A stretch of 9,153 bases of DNA from JBNJEM01 sp051745935 (lineage in GTDB: Bacteria; Planctomycetota; Planctomycetia; Pirellulales; Pirellulaceae): positions 1 to 9,153 of the forward strand of contig JBNJEM010000305.1 of NCBI GenBank assembly GCA_051745935.1, read 5' to 3'. The position numbers and the translations under genes were made by a program. Positions 1 through 7,707 of the stretch are shown piece after piece. Each line of letters starts with the position of its first letter. Position 1 is the first letter of the stretch. Below the pieces are notes generated by a model that saw only the letters and a program-made list of their open reading frames with translations, made no database searches and had not been told where the DNA came from.

Positions 1-420
1 AGACGCTGCAGCCATTCCAGCCAGTGGACCTCTTTCAAAGACCGCTTCCGGTTGATCAAAACTTCGACTACGCCGTCGACCCGGAAAAACGGTGACTGGA
101 GCATCATGGACCTGGACTACGGTTCCGGCGAAGGACTCCGGCTTCAGTTCCTCCCTCTGGTTGGCCGGGGCAGCCAAACCCTGCTGAAAAACAAATATGA
201 CGGATACGACTGGGAGTACAGTTACGGCCTCGCCGGCGACGTGTTCGCCGCCTTGTGGGTCATCACGCCCCTTGCCGGAGACTCCACGCCGCCCGCAGTC
301 CACAGGAACGGCGGGACAGTAAACCTCCGCTGGAGAGACGGAGACTTGCACCATTTGGACATCGACCTGGCGTCCTCAGATCCCATGAAGGTGATGGAAG
401 CCGCGGTACCGGTGAATTAA
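1..420 (+). CDS. C-terminal part of an unidentified, probably secreted enzyme; frame apparently broken near base 85-89
   Basis: The gene enters from the left edge and ends with TAA at 418-420, so only the C-terminal ~139 residues are present. From about base 96 onward, frame 1 gives a protein-like, aromatic-rich sequence (DWSIMDLDYGSGEG, then KYDGYDWEYSYG and a hydrophobic FAALWVITPLAG stretch). It ends in NGGTVNLRW and LHHLDIDLAS, which look like beta-strands of a C-terminal beta-sandwich. Upstream of base 85 the natural-looking frame is frame 3 (VDLFQRPLPVDQNFDYAVDP), which stops at TGA 93-95. Frame 1 there is Ser/Thr/Arg-rich and looks like a shadow. Removing one A from the A5 run at 85-89 joins the two parts into a single smooth protein. 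A start at TTG 52 is possible on paper but has no good ribosome-binding site. I do not recognise the family; a lyase-type beta-sandwich end is only a guess from the strand pattern and the neighbours. Confidence 0.65.
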   Translation, partial: RRCSHSSQWTSFKDRFRLIKTSTTPSTRKNGDWSIMDLDYGSGEGLRLQFLPLVGRGSQTLLKNKYDGYDWEYSYGLAGDVFAALWVITPLAGDSTPPAVHRNGGTVNLRWRDGDLHHLDIDLASSDPMKVMEAAVPVN

Positions 421-566
421 GTGGGCCGGTTTCCGGTTGGCGTTCAGCGTGAGGTAGAAACCCGATCTCCGAGATGCCTATCCATCCGCCCCTGGGCCGA
501 TGCGCGGTGACCGCCGCGGCAGGAATGAAAACGAAAAACTTAGCAGTCACTCAGAGAAAGAACACC

Positions 567-1877
567 ATGTCAAACCAAAATCAGTTCGCTCGCCAGTCGT
601 CCGCCGTCCTGATGGCTTTCGGCCTTATCGCCAGCCTGCCGCCGGACTTTGCTGCGGCGCAAGACCAGCCCGCCCGCGAGACGCTCAGCGCACAGGCCGA
701 GGCGATTGTTCCGCTCGACGGGCCGGTACTGGTTCGGAAGCCTGTCACATTCAGAGTCCGTGGTAATCCGAGCGACGCTCACTGGAATCTGGGGGACGGG
801 GCGACGGCTGACGGCGCGTCGGTCACCCACTCGTACCAGAAACCGGGGATTTACCGCGTCGTCATCGGATCCAAGGTGGGCGACTCATTCAACGAGCTCT
901 CCTCCGCCATCGTGCGAGTCCACACGCCGGAAACACTGCACCTGCCACAGGTCCTTCTCGACACCGATGCCCGCAACGAAGTCGACGACCAGCATTACAT
1001 CGCCTACGGCCTGTTCAGCAACGTGGACGTGCTGGGCATCAACAGCGCCCATCACGGTCCGCACCGCATCAATCACTTTGGCGCTGCTCAGGAGCCGATC
1101 AACTATGGCGAGATTCTCTACATCATCGAACTCAGCCGAATCAGCGGCCTGTTGGAGCATCGCACCGAAAACCGAATTCCCCAGGCTTTCCGCGGTGCCA
1201 AAGTGCCGTTGCAGGTTCCCGCCAGTGGCAACTGGTCGGACACGCAGCCAATCGAATGCGAAGCCAGCGAGGCGATTCTGGCGGCGGCGCGTGGTGCCTC
1301 GCCCGACAATCCCGTGTGGGTCCTCCCTGTCGGACCATGCACCAACATCGCCAGCGCGATTCTTCTTGCCCGTCAAGAAGGATTGGACCTTAAGAGCCGG
1401 ATAAAAATTGTCTGGCTGGGTGGTGGACCGGAACGCGTCAACGCCAGGAGCCACAACGGAGGTAGCGACCCCTGGTCGGTCTATGTGACCGCTCAGAGCG
1501 GCCTCGATTTCTGGATCATCCTGGAGCATCCCACGGGTGCCAGCATCACCATGGACAAACGCGCCGAGTCAGGACTCTATCCCGATAACCGGCTGGGCCA
1601 ATACCTGGAAGCGATCACGCCCGCTCGCGAGAAGGCCCTCTTCGACGTGGCGACGATCTCCATGGTCATCGGCAACCACCTGGGAAAGGCTTGGCTGACG
1701 TCGGTCGAGCCTTCGGTGATACTCGGTCCGGATCAGCAATACCGGTGGCAGCAAGTCGACTCGCCAACGACCGTTCACATCATTCGCGATATCGACCAGG
1801 AAGCGATGAAAGCCGATTTCTTCGATACCTTGAACGGCAGGCCGACCGCTCTACCGCCAATGCAACAAAAGCGATAA
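567..1877 (+). CDS. Secreted PKD-domain protein with nucleoside-hydrolase-like (IUNH-fold) catalytic region
   Basis: The 436-residue product starts with a Sec signal peptide (residues 1-31, hydrophobic core VLMAFGLIASL, cleavage probably after FAAA). A PKD domain follows at about 45-120, marked by WNLGDG (73-78), HSY and GIYRVV. From about 126 to 430 the sequence follows the inosine-uridine nucleoside hydrolase fold: an Asp-rich calcium site DTDARNEVDD (132-141), GPCTNIA (256-262, matching the usual GPLTN), WLGGG (283-287), HNGGSDPWS (296-304) and FDVATI (359-364). In this fold the Asp cluster binds calcium and the ribose hydroxyls of a nucleoside. The usual HD pair near the C-terminus is FD here, so the general-acid His is absent and true nucleosidase activity is uncertain. 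The related Sde0182/DUF1593 group occurs in polysaccharide-degrading bacteria. I chose ATG 567 because its leader aligns with those of the next two genes and GAGAAAG lies upstream. In-frame ATGs at 525 and 474 are alternatives. The next gene starts 25 bases after the stop. Confidence 0.9.
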   Translation: MSNQNQFARQSSAVLMAFGLIASLPPDFAAAQDQPARETLSAQAEAIVPLDGPVLVRKPVTFRVRGNPSDAHWNLGDGATADGASVTHSYQKPGIYRVVIGSKVGDSFNELSSAIVRVHTPETLHLPQVLLDTDARNEVDDQHYIAYGLFSNVDVLGINSAHHGPHRINHFGAAQEPINYGEILYIIELSRISGLLEHRTENRIPQAFRGAKVPLQVPASGNWSDTQPIECEASEAILAAARGASPDNPVWVLPVGPCTNIASAILLARQEGLDLKSRIKIVWLGGGPERVNARSHNGGSDPWSVYVTAQSGLDFWIILEHPTGASITMDKRAESGLYPDNRLGQYLEAITPAREKALFDVATISMVIGNHLGKAWLTSVEPSVILGPDQQYRWQQVDSPTTVHIIRDIDQEAMKADFFDTLNGRPTALPPMQQKR

Positions 1878-1890
1878 AGGCCTGAAAGGA

Positions 1891-1896
1891 AAGAGG
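1891..1896 (+). promoter_or_regulatory. Ribosome-binding site of the Asp-box propeller gene
   Basis: AAGAGG lies 6 bases before ATG 1903, in the short gap after the stop of the upstream gene. It supports ATG 1903 as the start and translation from a shared message. Confidence 0.55.
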
Positions 1897-1902
1897 ATCA
1901 CC

Positions 1903-3141
1903 ATGCCAAACCGACGTCAGTTTATTCGCCCGACGACCGCTGCCTTGCTGGCTTACGGCCTCATCCTCGGCCTCGCCTTAACGCTCACGGTCAACGCGAG
2001 CGAGTCCCTGCTCCCGCCGAATTGGGACCCCGTTCTCGCCGGCGATCAGGTGCTGGCCCGCCTCGTCTGCATCACCGCTCCCAAGGTCAAGGGCGCCCAT
2101 GACGCCGAGATGGCCATCGTCGAGGGACACGCCTACATCGTGGCCGAAGTCAACGACGTGAAGTCCGGCGAAAGTGCCGGCTGGCCGGAAATCTACGCAT
2201 CCATGAGCATCGTCGACCTGGAAACGCTCGAGATGGAACAGGTTCTCGACTTCGCCCGAAGCGGGCAGGCCTTTAAAAACCTCACCCTCCCGGCCGGCGC
2301 CTGTTTCGTCCCGCGCATTCTGCAGATCGATGCCCGGACCCTGCGCTGCTACTTCGCCAGCGAACAACCCGGAAAACGCCAGTCTAAGATCTGGTATCGC
2401 GACTTTGACATCCGCTCCCGCACCTTCGCCCCCACGATTCACAAGACAAAACTGAAGACGGCAGCCGGCACCTTCGATATGGAACCCCGCCACTTCCACG
2501 AGGACGCCGCCGCCCAGGGTTTCACCAAACCGGCCAAGGACTTCGGGCTCTACCTGTTCGACTCATTCAAGGTTTTTGATGGCCAAACCTACGTCGCCAT
2601 CAACAATTTCCCCGGCAAACAAAACGCCCTCGCCCGCGTTCACGATGATTTCGCGACCTTCGAAATCCTCGGCCATTACAACAAGCCGCAAACCGAAAAG
2701 CTCAGCGAATCGGCGGTGAACCGTCTCCCTGACGGCACCTGGCTGGCCATCTGTCGCAACGACGCGGGCAACTATCACTTCACCACCAGTCAGGATGGAA
2801 AAACGTGGCCCGCCGGCCAGGAACTCCCTTTCGTCCCCAACGGCGCCAACTCCAAACCCACTTTCGACAAGTTTGGCGATACCTACTATCTAGGCTGGCA
2901 GGAACGAACCCACATCCACGGCGTCAGCCGCAGCGTCTTCAACCTCGAGGTCTCCCGCGACGGCAAGACCTGGGAACGCAAGTACCGCTTTGAAACCACA
3001 AAGTCCTTCCAGTATCCAACCTTCCACGAATCCGACGGTGACATCTGGCTGTGCGTCACCCAGGGCGATTCCTCACCAAGCCGCAAGGAACGCATCATGT
3101 TCGGGAAACTGGAACGGGGTCAAGCCAGAGAGAAGGAATAA
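1903..3141 (+). CDS. Secreted Asp-box (BNR) beta-propeller protein, sialidase-superfamily fold
   Basis: The product has 412 residues. Residues 1 to about 33 form a Sec signal peptide (two Arg near the start, then a long hydrophobic run through ALLAYGLILGLALTLTV, cleavage probably near VNAS). Two clear Asp-boxes, SQDGKTW (296-302) and SRDGKTW (351-357), sit about 55 residues apart, the spacing of successive blades in a sialidase-type six-bladed beta-propeller. Earlier blades are weaker, with repeated strand-turn patterns such as DGQTYVAINN and DGTWLAICRN. Members of this superfamily include exo-sialidases and other glycosidases as well as sugar-binding proteins. I do not see a clean FRIP motif near the N-terminus, so calling it a sialidase would go too far. 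It sits between the nucleoside-hydrolase-like gene and the lyase-like gene, with only 2 bases to the next start, so it probably acts on the same polysaccharide outside the cytoplasm. Its signal peptide resembles those of both flanking genes. Confidence 0.88.
   Translation: MPNRRQFIRPTTAALLAYGLILGLALTLTVNASESLLPPNWDPVLAGDQVLARLVCITAPKVKGAHDAEMAIVEGHAYIVAEVNDVKSGESAGWPEIYASMSIVDLETLEMEQVLDFARSGQAFKNLTLPAGACFVPRILQIDARTLRCYFASEQPGKRQSKIWYRDFDIRSRTFAPTIHKTKLKTAAGTFDMEPRHFHEDAAAQGFTKPAKDFGLYLFDSFKVFDGQTYVAINNFPGKQNALARVHDDFATFEILGHYNKPQTEKLSESAVNRLPDGTWLAICRNDAGNYHFTTSQDGKTWPAGQELPFVPNGANSKPTFDKFGDTYYLGWQERTHIHGVSRSVFNLEVSRDGKTWERKYRFETTKSFQYPTFHESDGDIWLCVTQGDSSPSRKERIMFGKLERGQAREKE
3131..3137 (+). 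promoter_or_regulatory. Ribosome-binding site favouring start 3144
   Basis: AGAAGGA, 6 bases before ATG 3144, is the best Shine-Dalgarno match near this gene and lies inside the last codons of the upstream gene, as in translational coupling. The competing ATG at 3186 has only a GGGGA-like site about 10 bases upstream. Confidence 0.55.
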
Positions 3142-3143
3142 CG

Positions 3144-5153
3144 ATGAAACGACGCGAATCGATTCCGGGATTGGGGAAAATCACCATGAAAAACCAAAAT
3201 CTGCTTGTTCGACAGACGATCACAGTCTTGATGGCTTGCGGACTCATCGTCAGTTTGTTGCCGGGCGTTGCCGCAGCGCAAGACTGGTCCACCCAGGAGG
3301 CGCGCGCCGCCTGGCTGATCGAGCAGTACCGCGGCCAAAATATAGAACCAAACGGCAAGAACCATCCGGCAATTGCCCTGGCGCGACTCAAGCTGAACCC
3401 CAATGATGCCGCGGCAATCTCCAGCATTGCCAACTTCTTCGACAAATTGCCCGAGGGGGAAAACGGCAACCAGTTCAACTACTCCGGCGTGGCCTGGGTG
3501 CTGGGCAAGTACTGGGATAAGTTCACTCCGGCGCAGCGCGACCACCTGAAGGCCAGGCTCAAGGGCTTCAGCGATCTCCTGGGGCACGGAACCGAGAACC
3601 ATGCCATCATGAAGTGCGTAGCCGCCTATCTCTTCGCCCAGTACTGGCCCAACGAAACCGGATGGGTGCGGGGCACGAAAACCAGCGCGGAGGTCATGGA
3701 AACGGCCCGCGGAAGATTACTGTCGATAGTTAAGGGCCTCTACAACTGTGGATATGCCGAAAACCTTTCGAACAATTACGTGCCGGTCCATATCTGGCCC
3801 TTCCTCACACTCTACGAATGCGTCGCTGATCCCGAGATGAAAAGCGCGGCCGACGCGGCGCTGCACTTCCACCTCGCCAACGTCGCGGCCAACCAATTCG
3901 AGGGCGTGGGCATCACTCCTGCGAACCGCGATTATTCAAGTGCTACATTGAATGCGCATTCGCTTGCAATGCCTGGCGGACCCAGTTTGCATTGGATACG
4001 CTGGTTCTACTGGCCCGATGCGCAGAACTTCACCCCGATTGAAAAGGATGACGGAGATGGCATGAAAATGGGCTACTTTGCTATCTCCAGTTGGAAGCCC
4101 CCTGCCGCCATCAACAGCCTCGCCCGGGGGCAGACGGCCCCCTACGTGCTTACGTCTTCGGCGCGCGGATGGATCGCGTATTGGGGAGTCACCGATTCTT
4201 CAACACTCATGGGCCGGCCGGCAGAGTGCGTGCGCTACGTCTACCGCGACAAGCTCTACGCAATGGGAAGCGGATTTTTCCAGTACCAACCGGGCTCGTT
4301 CTATGTTGACTACAATGCGTTTCGCGCTATCTACAAGAGCCCCGACAGATTCAATCACATCGAGTGCTACCACCCCTACTGGCACAGTGATGATCCCATA
4401 TGGGAGGGGCTAAATTCGCCCTTCATGCAGATGGCGCAGCACAAGGGCACCGCGATCGCCATCTTCAACATCCCCACCGAGGACCCGTGGGCCGGCTGCG
4501 GTACAAGCGGCTGGCAGGCCTCGCGCGACGAACACTTCGACAACCTGATTCATGAAGCGCTCGTGAGCTATCCAACGTCAATCGACCAGAAGACCGAGGA
4601 GAACGGTTGGATCTTTCTGCGGGAAGGCGATGTCTACATTGCCATCCGTCCGCTGAAGGACTACACGATCGATAATGATTACAAACCGGGAAAAAAAGCG
4701 GTGGCGACAGCAGAAGACTTCAACGTAATCCGCAGCGCCTTCGCACAGACCGGCTTTGTCTTCGATATCGCGACGAAGGAAGAGTTCGCCACATTCGGGG
4801 CGTTCCAGAGCGCTGTGGCCCAGAACCCGCCCGCCGTAGACTGGGCTAAACTCTCCGTGACATACAAGAGCGTGAGGGGCGACGTGCTCACGGCAACGTG
4901 GAACCCGCCCAAATACGACGCGAAAGGGCAGCGGATCCTGGTCCGGCCGGACATCACGGTCAACGGCGCCGTGGTCCCGATCGACAGCGATTTCATCAAC
5001 GGCGTGGCGTCTATGAAATCCCAGTCCGTCACCATAGCCAATGGAGTGCTGCGGCTTCAGACCCCGGCTGGCCAGCTTGAGGTGGACTGGCGGGGCGAGG
5101 TGCCGAAGTTCAGCTACCGGGTGCCGGCCCACAACACGGCAACAATGGATTAA
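3144..5153 (+). CDS. Secreted alpha-toroid plus beta-sandwich protein, candidate polysaccharide lyase (heparinase/alginate-lyase-like architecture)
   Basis: The product has 669 residues from ATG 3144, or 655 from ATG 3186. A Sec signal peptide ends near residue 45 at VAAAQD. The next ~250 residues are mostly helical, with conserved-looking blocks GHGTENHAIMK (147-157) and NNYVPVHIWP (210-219), then NRDYSS (261-266). This is the helical toroid pattern of several lyase families, where Asn, His and Tyr form the active site. From about residue 300 the sequence becomes beta-rich (ARGWIAYWGV, HIECYHPYW at 405-413, QHKGTAIAIFNIP), fitting a central beta-sandwich, and a last small beta-region runs to the end. 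Lyases of this architecture cut uronic-acid polysaccharides by beta-elimination. I cannot name the family; assignment as a lyase rests on fold pattern, possible catalytic residues and context. Start 3144 has the better ribosome-binding site; start 3186 aligns with the leaders of the two genes upstream. Confidence 0.85.
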   Translation: MKRRESIPGLGKITMKNQNLLVRQTITVLMACGLIVSLLPGVAAAQDWSTQEARAAWLIEQYRGQNIEPNGKNHPAIALARLKLNPNDAAAISSIANFFDKLPEGENGNQFNYSGVAWVLGKYWDKFTPAQRDHLKARLKGFSDLLGHGTENHAIMKCVAAYLFAQYWPNETGWVRGTKTSAEVMETARGRLLSIVKGLYNCGYAENLSNNYVPVHIWPFLTLYECVADPEMKSAADAALHFHLANVAANQFEGVGITPANRDYSSATLNAHSLAMPGGPSLHWIRWFYWPDAQNFTPIEKDDGDGMKMGYFAISSWKPPAAINSLARGQTAPYVLTSSARGWIAYWGVTDSSTLMGRPAECVRYVYRDKLYAMGSGFFQYQPGSFYVDYNAFRAIYKSPDRFNHIECYHPYWHSDDPIWEGLNSPFMQMAQHKGTAIAIFNIPTEDPWAGCGTSGWQASRDEHFDNLIHEALVSYPTSIDQKTEENGWIFLREGDVYIAIRPLKDYTIDNDYKPGKKAVATAEDFNVIRSAFAQTGFVFDIATKEEFATFGAFQSAVAQNPPAVDWAKLSVTYKSVRGDVLTATWNPPKYDAKGQRILVRPDITVNGAVVPIDSDFINGVASMKSQSVTIANGVLRLQTPAGQLEVDWRGEVPKFSYRVPAHNTATMD

Positions 5154-5154
5154 C

Positions 5155-5225
5155 TTCCAGCAGATTCAGGAAGGCCAACCGATTGAGCTTCTTCAGAGGG
5201 AAATCGGATTTCCAGTCTGCTGGAA
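5155..5225 (+). repeat. Imperfect long inverted repeat / hairpin in the intergenic gap
   Basis: It begins two bases after the stop of the lyase-like gene. Outer arms are TTCCAGCAGA (5155-5164) and TCTGCTGGAA (5216-5225), a perfect 10-base pair set. Nested inside are GGAA (5169-5172) with TTCC (5210-5213), and CCGATT (5179-5184) with AATCGG (5202-5207), leaving a 17-base loop. No T-run follows, so it is not a classical rho-independent terminator. It could be an mRNA-end stabiliser, a processing site or a weak terminator separating the Sec-leader genes from the Tat-leader genes. Confidence 0.6.
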
Positions 5226-5310
5226 CTTCAAAGCATGAACGCCGACCGCCAAGCGTCTCACAGGGTCCACATGAATAGCGCTCCATCTATCCATTCATCC
5301 CTTGACCACG

Positions 5311-5316
5311 AAGGAG
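5311..5316 (+). promoter_or_regulatory. Ribosome-binding site of the tandem beta-helix gene
   Basis: AAGGAG lies 7 bases before ATG 5324 and fixes the start. The stretch from GGAGCA through ATGAAAGA is almost identical to that before the next gene at 7806. Confidence 0.7.
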
Positions 5317-5323
5317 CAACGAC

Positions 5324-7654
5324 ATGAAAGATAACAAGCAAGGGGCCAACCGCCTCACGCGCCGCGAGGCCATCAACATCGGACTTGGAACACTCATCAG
5401 CTCGGCGGTTGCGGCCACCGGTACGCGGCCGGCGGGTGGCACTCAGGCGGCGGATCTGCAGCGAGGAGAAACGGGGGCATCCGAATCCGCCCCGGGCGAC
5501 CGCCGTCCGCCGATCAACCAGGTGTACCCACCCGAAGCCTTCTATCACGTCGGCAGGGGCGGACGCATCCTGAACGTGACCAAGCCGCCGTTCAACGCCA
5601 AGGGCGACGGCGTCACCGATGACACCAAGGCGCTGATCGCGGCGCTGCGGTTCGTCCGGGACAACTACGAAATCCACCAGGGCGACGACTACTCGTACTG
5701 CACCAAGAGACACGACCGCAACTGGGTCGTGTACCTGCCCGACGGCGAGTACCTGATCAGCGACACCGTCAGCCAGGGCTGGCCAGCTTTGGCCATGAAC
5801 ATCCTCAAAGGGTTTTCTCACTGCGAATACATCCGGGTCTCATCGCCGGAGCACGAGCGGCAACTGAACAACGATCATCCCGCTGCCAGAAACAACGACG
5901 ATGGCCACGTACGCGGTCAGTACGGAGATGCCAGCGTCTATGCCGAAAACAACTGGATGCTACGCGTCATTGGCCAGAGCCGGGACAAGACCATCATTCG
6001 CCTCAAGAACAACGCCCCGGGTTTCGGCGTGGGTGCCGACAAGGCCGTGCTTGCGTTCTACCTGTTGCAGGTTGGCTCGAACGTGAATCTGGGCAACTTC
6101 TGCGAGAACCTGACCATTGATACCGGCTGCGGCAATCCTGGAGCGGTCGGGGTGAAGTGGAACTCGTCCAACTGGGGGGGCGTCCGCAATCTGTCCATCC
6201 GCACCGGTGACGGAGCGGGACGGGCCGGGCTGTTGAGTGATGCCAACAATGCCACCGGTTACCTCCGCGACCTGTGCATCAGGGGATTCGACACCGGTAT
6301 CGAGATCTCCGCCGGTCGCGAAACCATGGTGACCCTGGAATACGCCACGCTCTCCGACCAACGCGAGACGGCCATCCGCCTCGGCGAAGCCCGCTCGGGA
6401 GCCGGTGGCGACCCCTTGAGCGCCCGCAAACTCCTGGTCGAGAACGCCCCCGTCGTGCTGCGTGTCGGCCGGGCGGGCCAGGCGATTGTCCTGGAAAGTG
6501 AATTCCGAGCCGCGTCGGAACAGGACGTCGCGATGGATGTCCAGCCGGACGGTTTCCTGCTCGTCCGTGATCTCCGCGTCCAAGGCTATCGCGCTGCGGT
6601 GCGGCATCGCGGTGAGGTCACGGCCGGGGCAGGTAACTTAGCCGAGTACGCCACGGTTGCGGTGGTCGCACTCGATGACGAACCGCCTCTGCGCCTACCG
6701 ATTAAGGATTCGCCCCTGATCCTGCCCGAAACCGACATCGCGCAATGGGCGAACGTTGACGATTTCGGCGCCGTGGGCGACGGTATCGCCGACGACACCG
6801 CTGCGATCCAGCGGGCTGTGGATTCCGGCAAGCCGGTCATCTGTTTCCCCCATGCAAGCTATGTCATCAATGGCACGGTAGACATCCCTGCGAGCGTTCG
6901 CGAGATCACCATGCTCTTCGGTGTCATAACCCGGTCCCAGGCTACCGCCTTCGATGGCCCGGCGATGTTCCGGGTTTCGGAACCGTCCACTAAACCGTTG
7001 CTGATTCACCAGGCCATGAGCGCCGGCGGCGTGTTGGTGGACCACGCCGCCGATCGGCCGCTGGTGATCGAGGACATGTTTATGGAATTCAATCACACGC
7101 GAAATTACAGTGCCAAACCCGGTATGAACTATCCCAGTGCGACTCCCCAGGATACCGAGATCTGGCGACTTTATCGAAACACGCGGCCCGAGGGCCCGCC
7201 CAAGGAGGTGTTCGTCAACGGCAGCATCGGCTTTTCCAGCGATAACGAGGCAGGCACTTTGGCCCTGGAGAACGTCCGGGTCTGGGCCCGCATGATCAAC
7301 ACCGAACATGTACCGACCAATTATTCCTTCCGGCGCTCGGACGCTTGGATTTTCGGGTTCAAGTCGGAAAACGCCGATACGCTGCTCAAGGCGACCGACG
7401 GATCGCGGGTGGAGGTGCTCGGCGGCAGTTTCCTTTTATGGGCTAACCGCCGGGGGCCTGTCATCGACAATCGTGACTCGGCAACCGCCGCCGTCCATTT
7501 GCAATGGTATTGGGGGGCGGCGCCTTCAACCATCTTTCGGAGCCAGCAGGCAGGTGTGATAGCCGCCATAACCAAGACCCAATTTGAACGCCTTGACAAG
7601 ATGGATGCCGCATACATCCGTGTGAATTCATCCAACCGCAGAAAACTGGACTAA
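5324..7654 (+). CDS. Tat-exported protein with two pectate-lyase-3-type beta-helix modules
   Basis: The product has 776 residues. The N-terminus has a twin-arginine signal (LTRREAINIG, Arg 13-14, then hydrophobic LGTLISSAVAA), so it is likely exported folded. The first right-handed beta-helix module begins with NAKGDGVTDDT (91-101), the hallmark opening of the pectate_lyase_3 family, followed by LPDGEYLISDT (138-148) and a long run of beta-helix-type strands rich in Asn and Gly. A second copy of the opening, DFGAVGDGIADDT (480-492), followed by VICFPHASYVINGTVDIP, starts a second module that runs towards the end. Two tandem helices of this type are found in the GH55 beta-1,3-glucanase group and in phage and polysaccharide-lyase-like proteins. 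I cannot place the catalytic residues, so the substrate is open. It stands alone between 170- and 162-base gaps, which leaves room for its own promoter, though none is convincing. Confidence 0.9.
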   Translation: MKDNKQGANRLTRREAINIGLGTLISSAVAATGTRPAGGTQAADLQRGETGASESAPGDRRPPINQVYPPEAFYHVGRGGRILNVTKPPFNAKGDGVTDDTKALIAALRFVRDNYEIHQGDDYSYCTKRHDRNWVVYLPDGEYLISDTVSQGWPALAMNILKGFSHCEYIRVSSPEHERQLNNDHPAARNNDDGHVRGQYGDASVYAENNWMLRVIGQSRDKTIIRLKNNAPGFGVGADKAVLAFYLLQVGSNVNLGNFCENLTIDTGCGNPGAVGVKWNSSNWGGVRNLSIRTGDGAGRAGLLSDANNATGYLRDLCIRGFDTGIEISAGRETMVTLEYATLSDQRETAIRLGEARSGAGGDPLSARKLLVENAPVVLRVGRAGQAIVLESEFRAASEQDVAMDVQPDGFLLVRDLRVQGYRAAVRHRGEVTAGAGNLAEYATVAVVALDDEPPLRLPIKDSPLILPETDIAQWANVDDFGAVGDGIADDTAAIQRAVDSGKPVICFPHASYVINGTVDIPASVREITMLFGVITRSQATAFDGPAMFRVSEPSTKPLLIHQAMSAGGVLVDHAADRPLVIEDMFMEFNHTRNYSAKPGMNYPSATPQDTEIWRLYRNTRPEGPPKEVFVNGSIGFSSDNEAGTLALENVRVWARMINTEHVPTNYSFRRSDAWIFGFKSENADTLLKATDGSRVEVLGGSFLLWANRRGPVIDNRDSATAAVHLQWYWGAAPSTIFRSQQAGVIAAITKTQFERLDKMDAAYIRVNSSNRRKLD

Positions 7655-7707
7655 ATGTGCGAACCGGTGTCACGGCGATGAAAGCAAAGGGGTCTGGCCT
7701 GTATGGT

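Noticed and set aside
421..566. Possible promoter before the PKD/nucleoside-hydrolase-like gene
   Set aside because: I found no convincing -35/-10 pair; the small ATCTC-C-GAGAT palindrome at 465-475 is too short to support.
885..1529. A 214-codon open frame on the - strand
   Set aside because: Antisense to the nucleoside-hydrolase-like gene, no signal or motif; codon-phase shadow.
5069..5791. The 13-mer GGCTGGCCAGCTT found twice, with a 10-base palindrome core
   Set aside because: Both copies are inside coding regions in unrelated proteins, and a repeated 13-mer in a window of this size is expected by chance about as often as not.
5960..6607. A 215-codon open frame on the - strand
   Set aside because: Antisense to the beta-helix gene, low-complexity composition; shadow.
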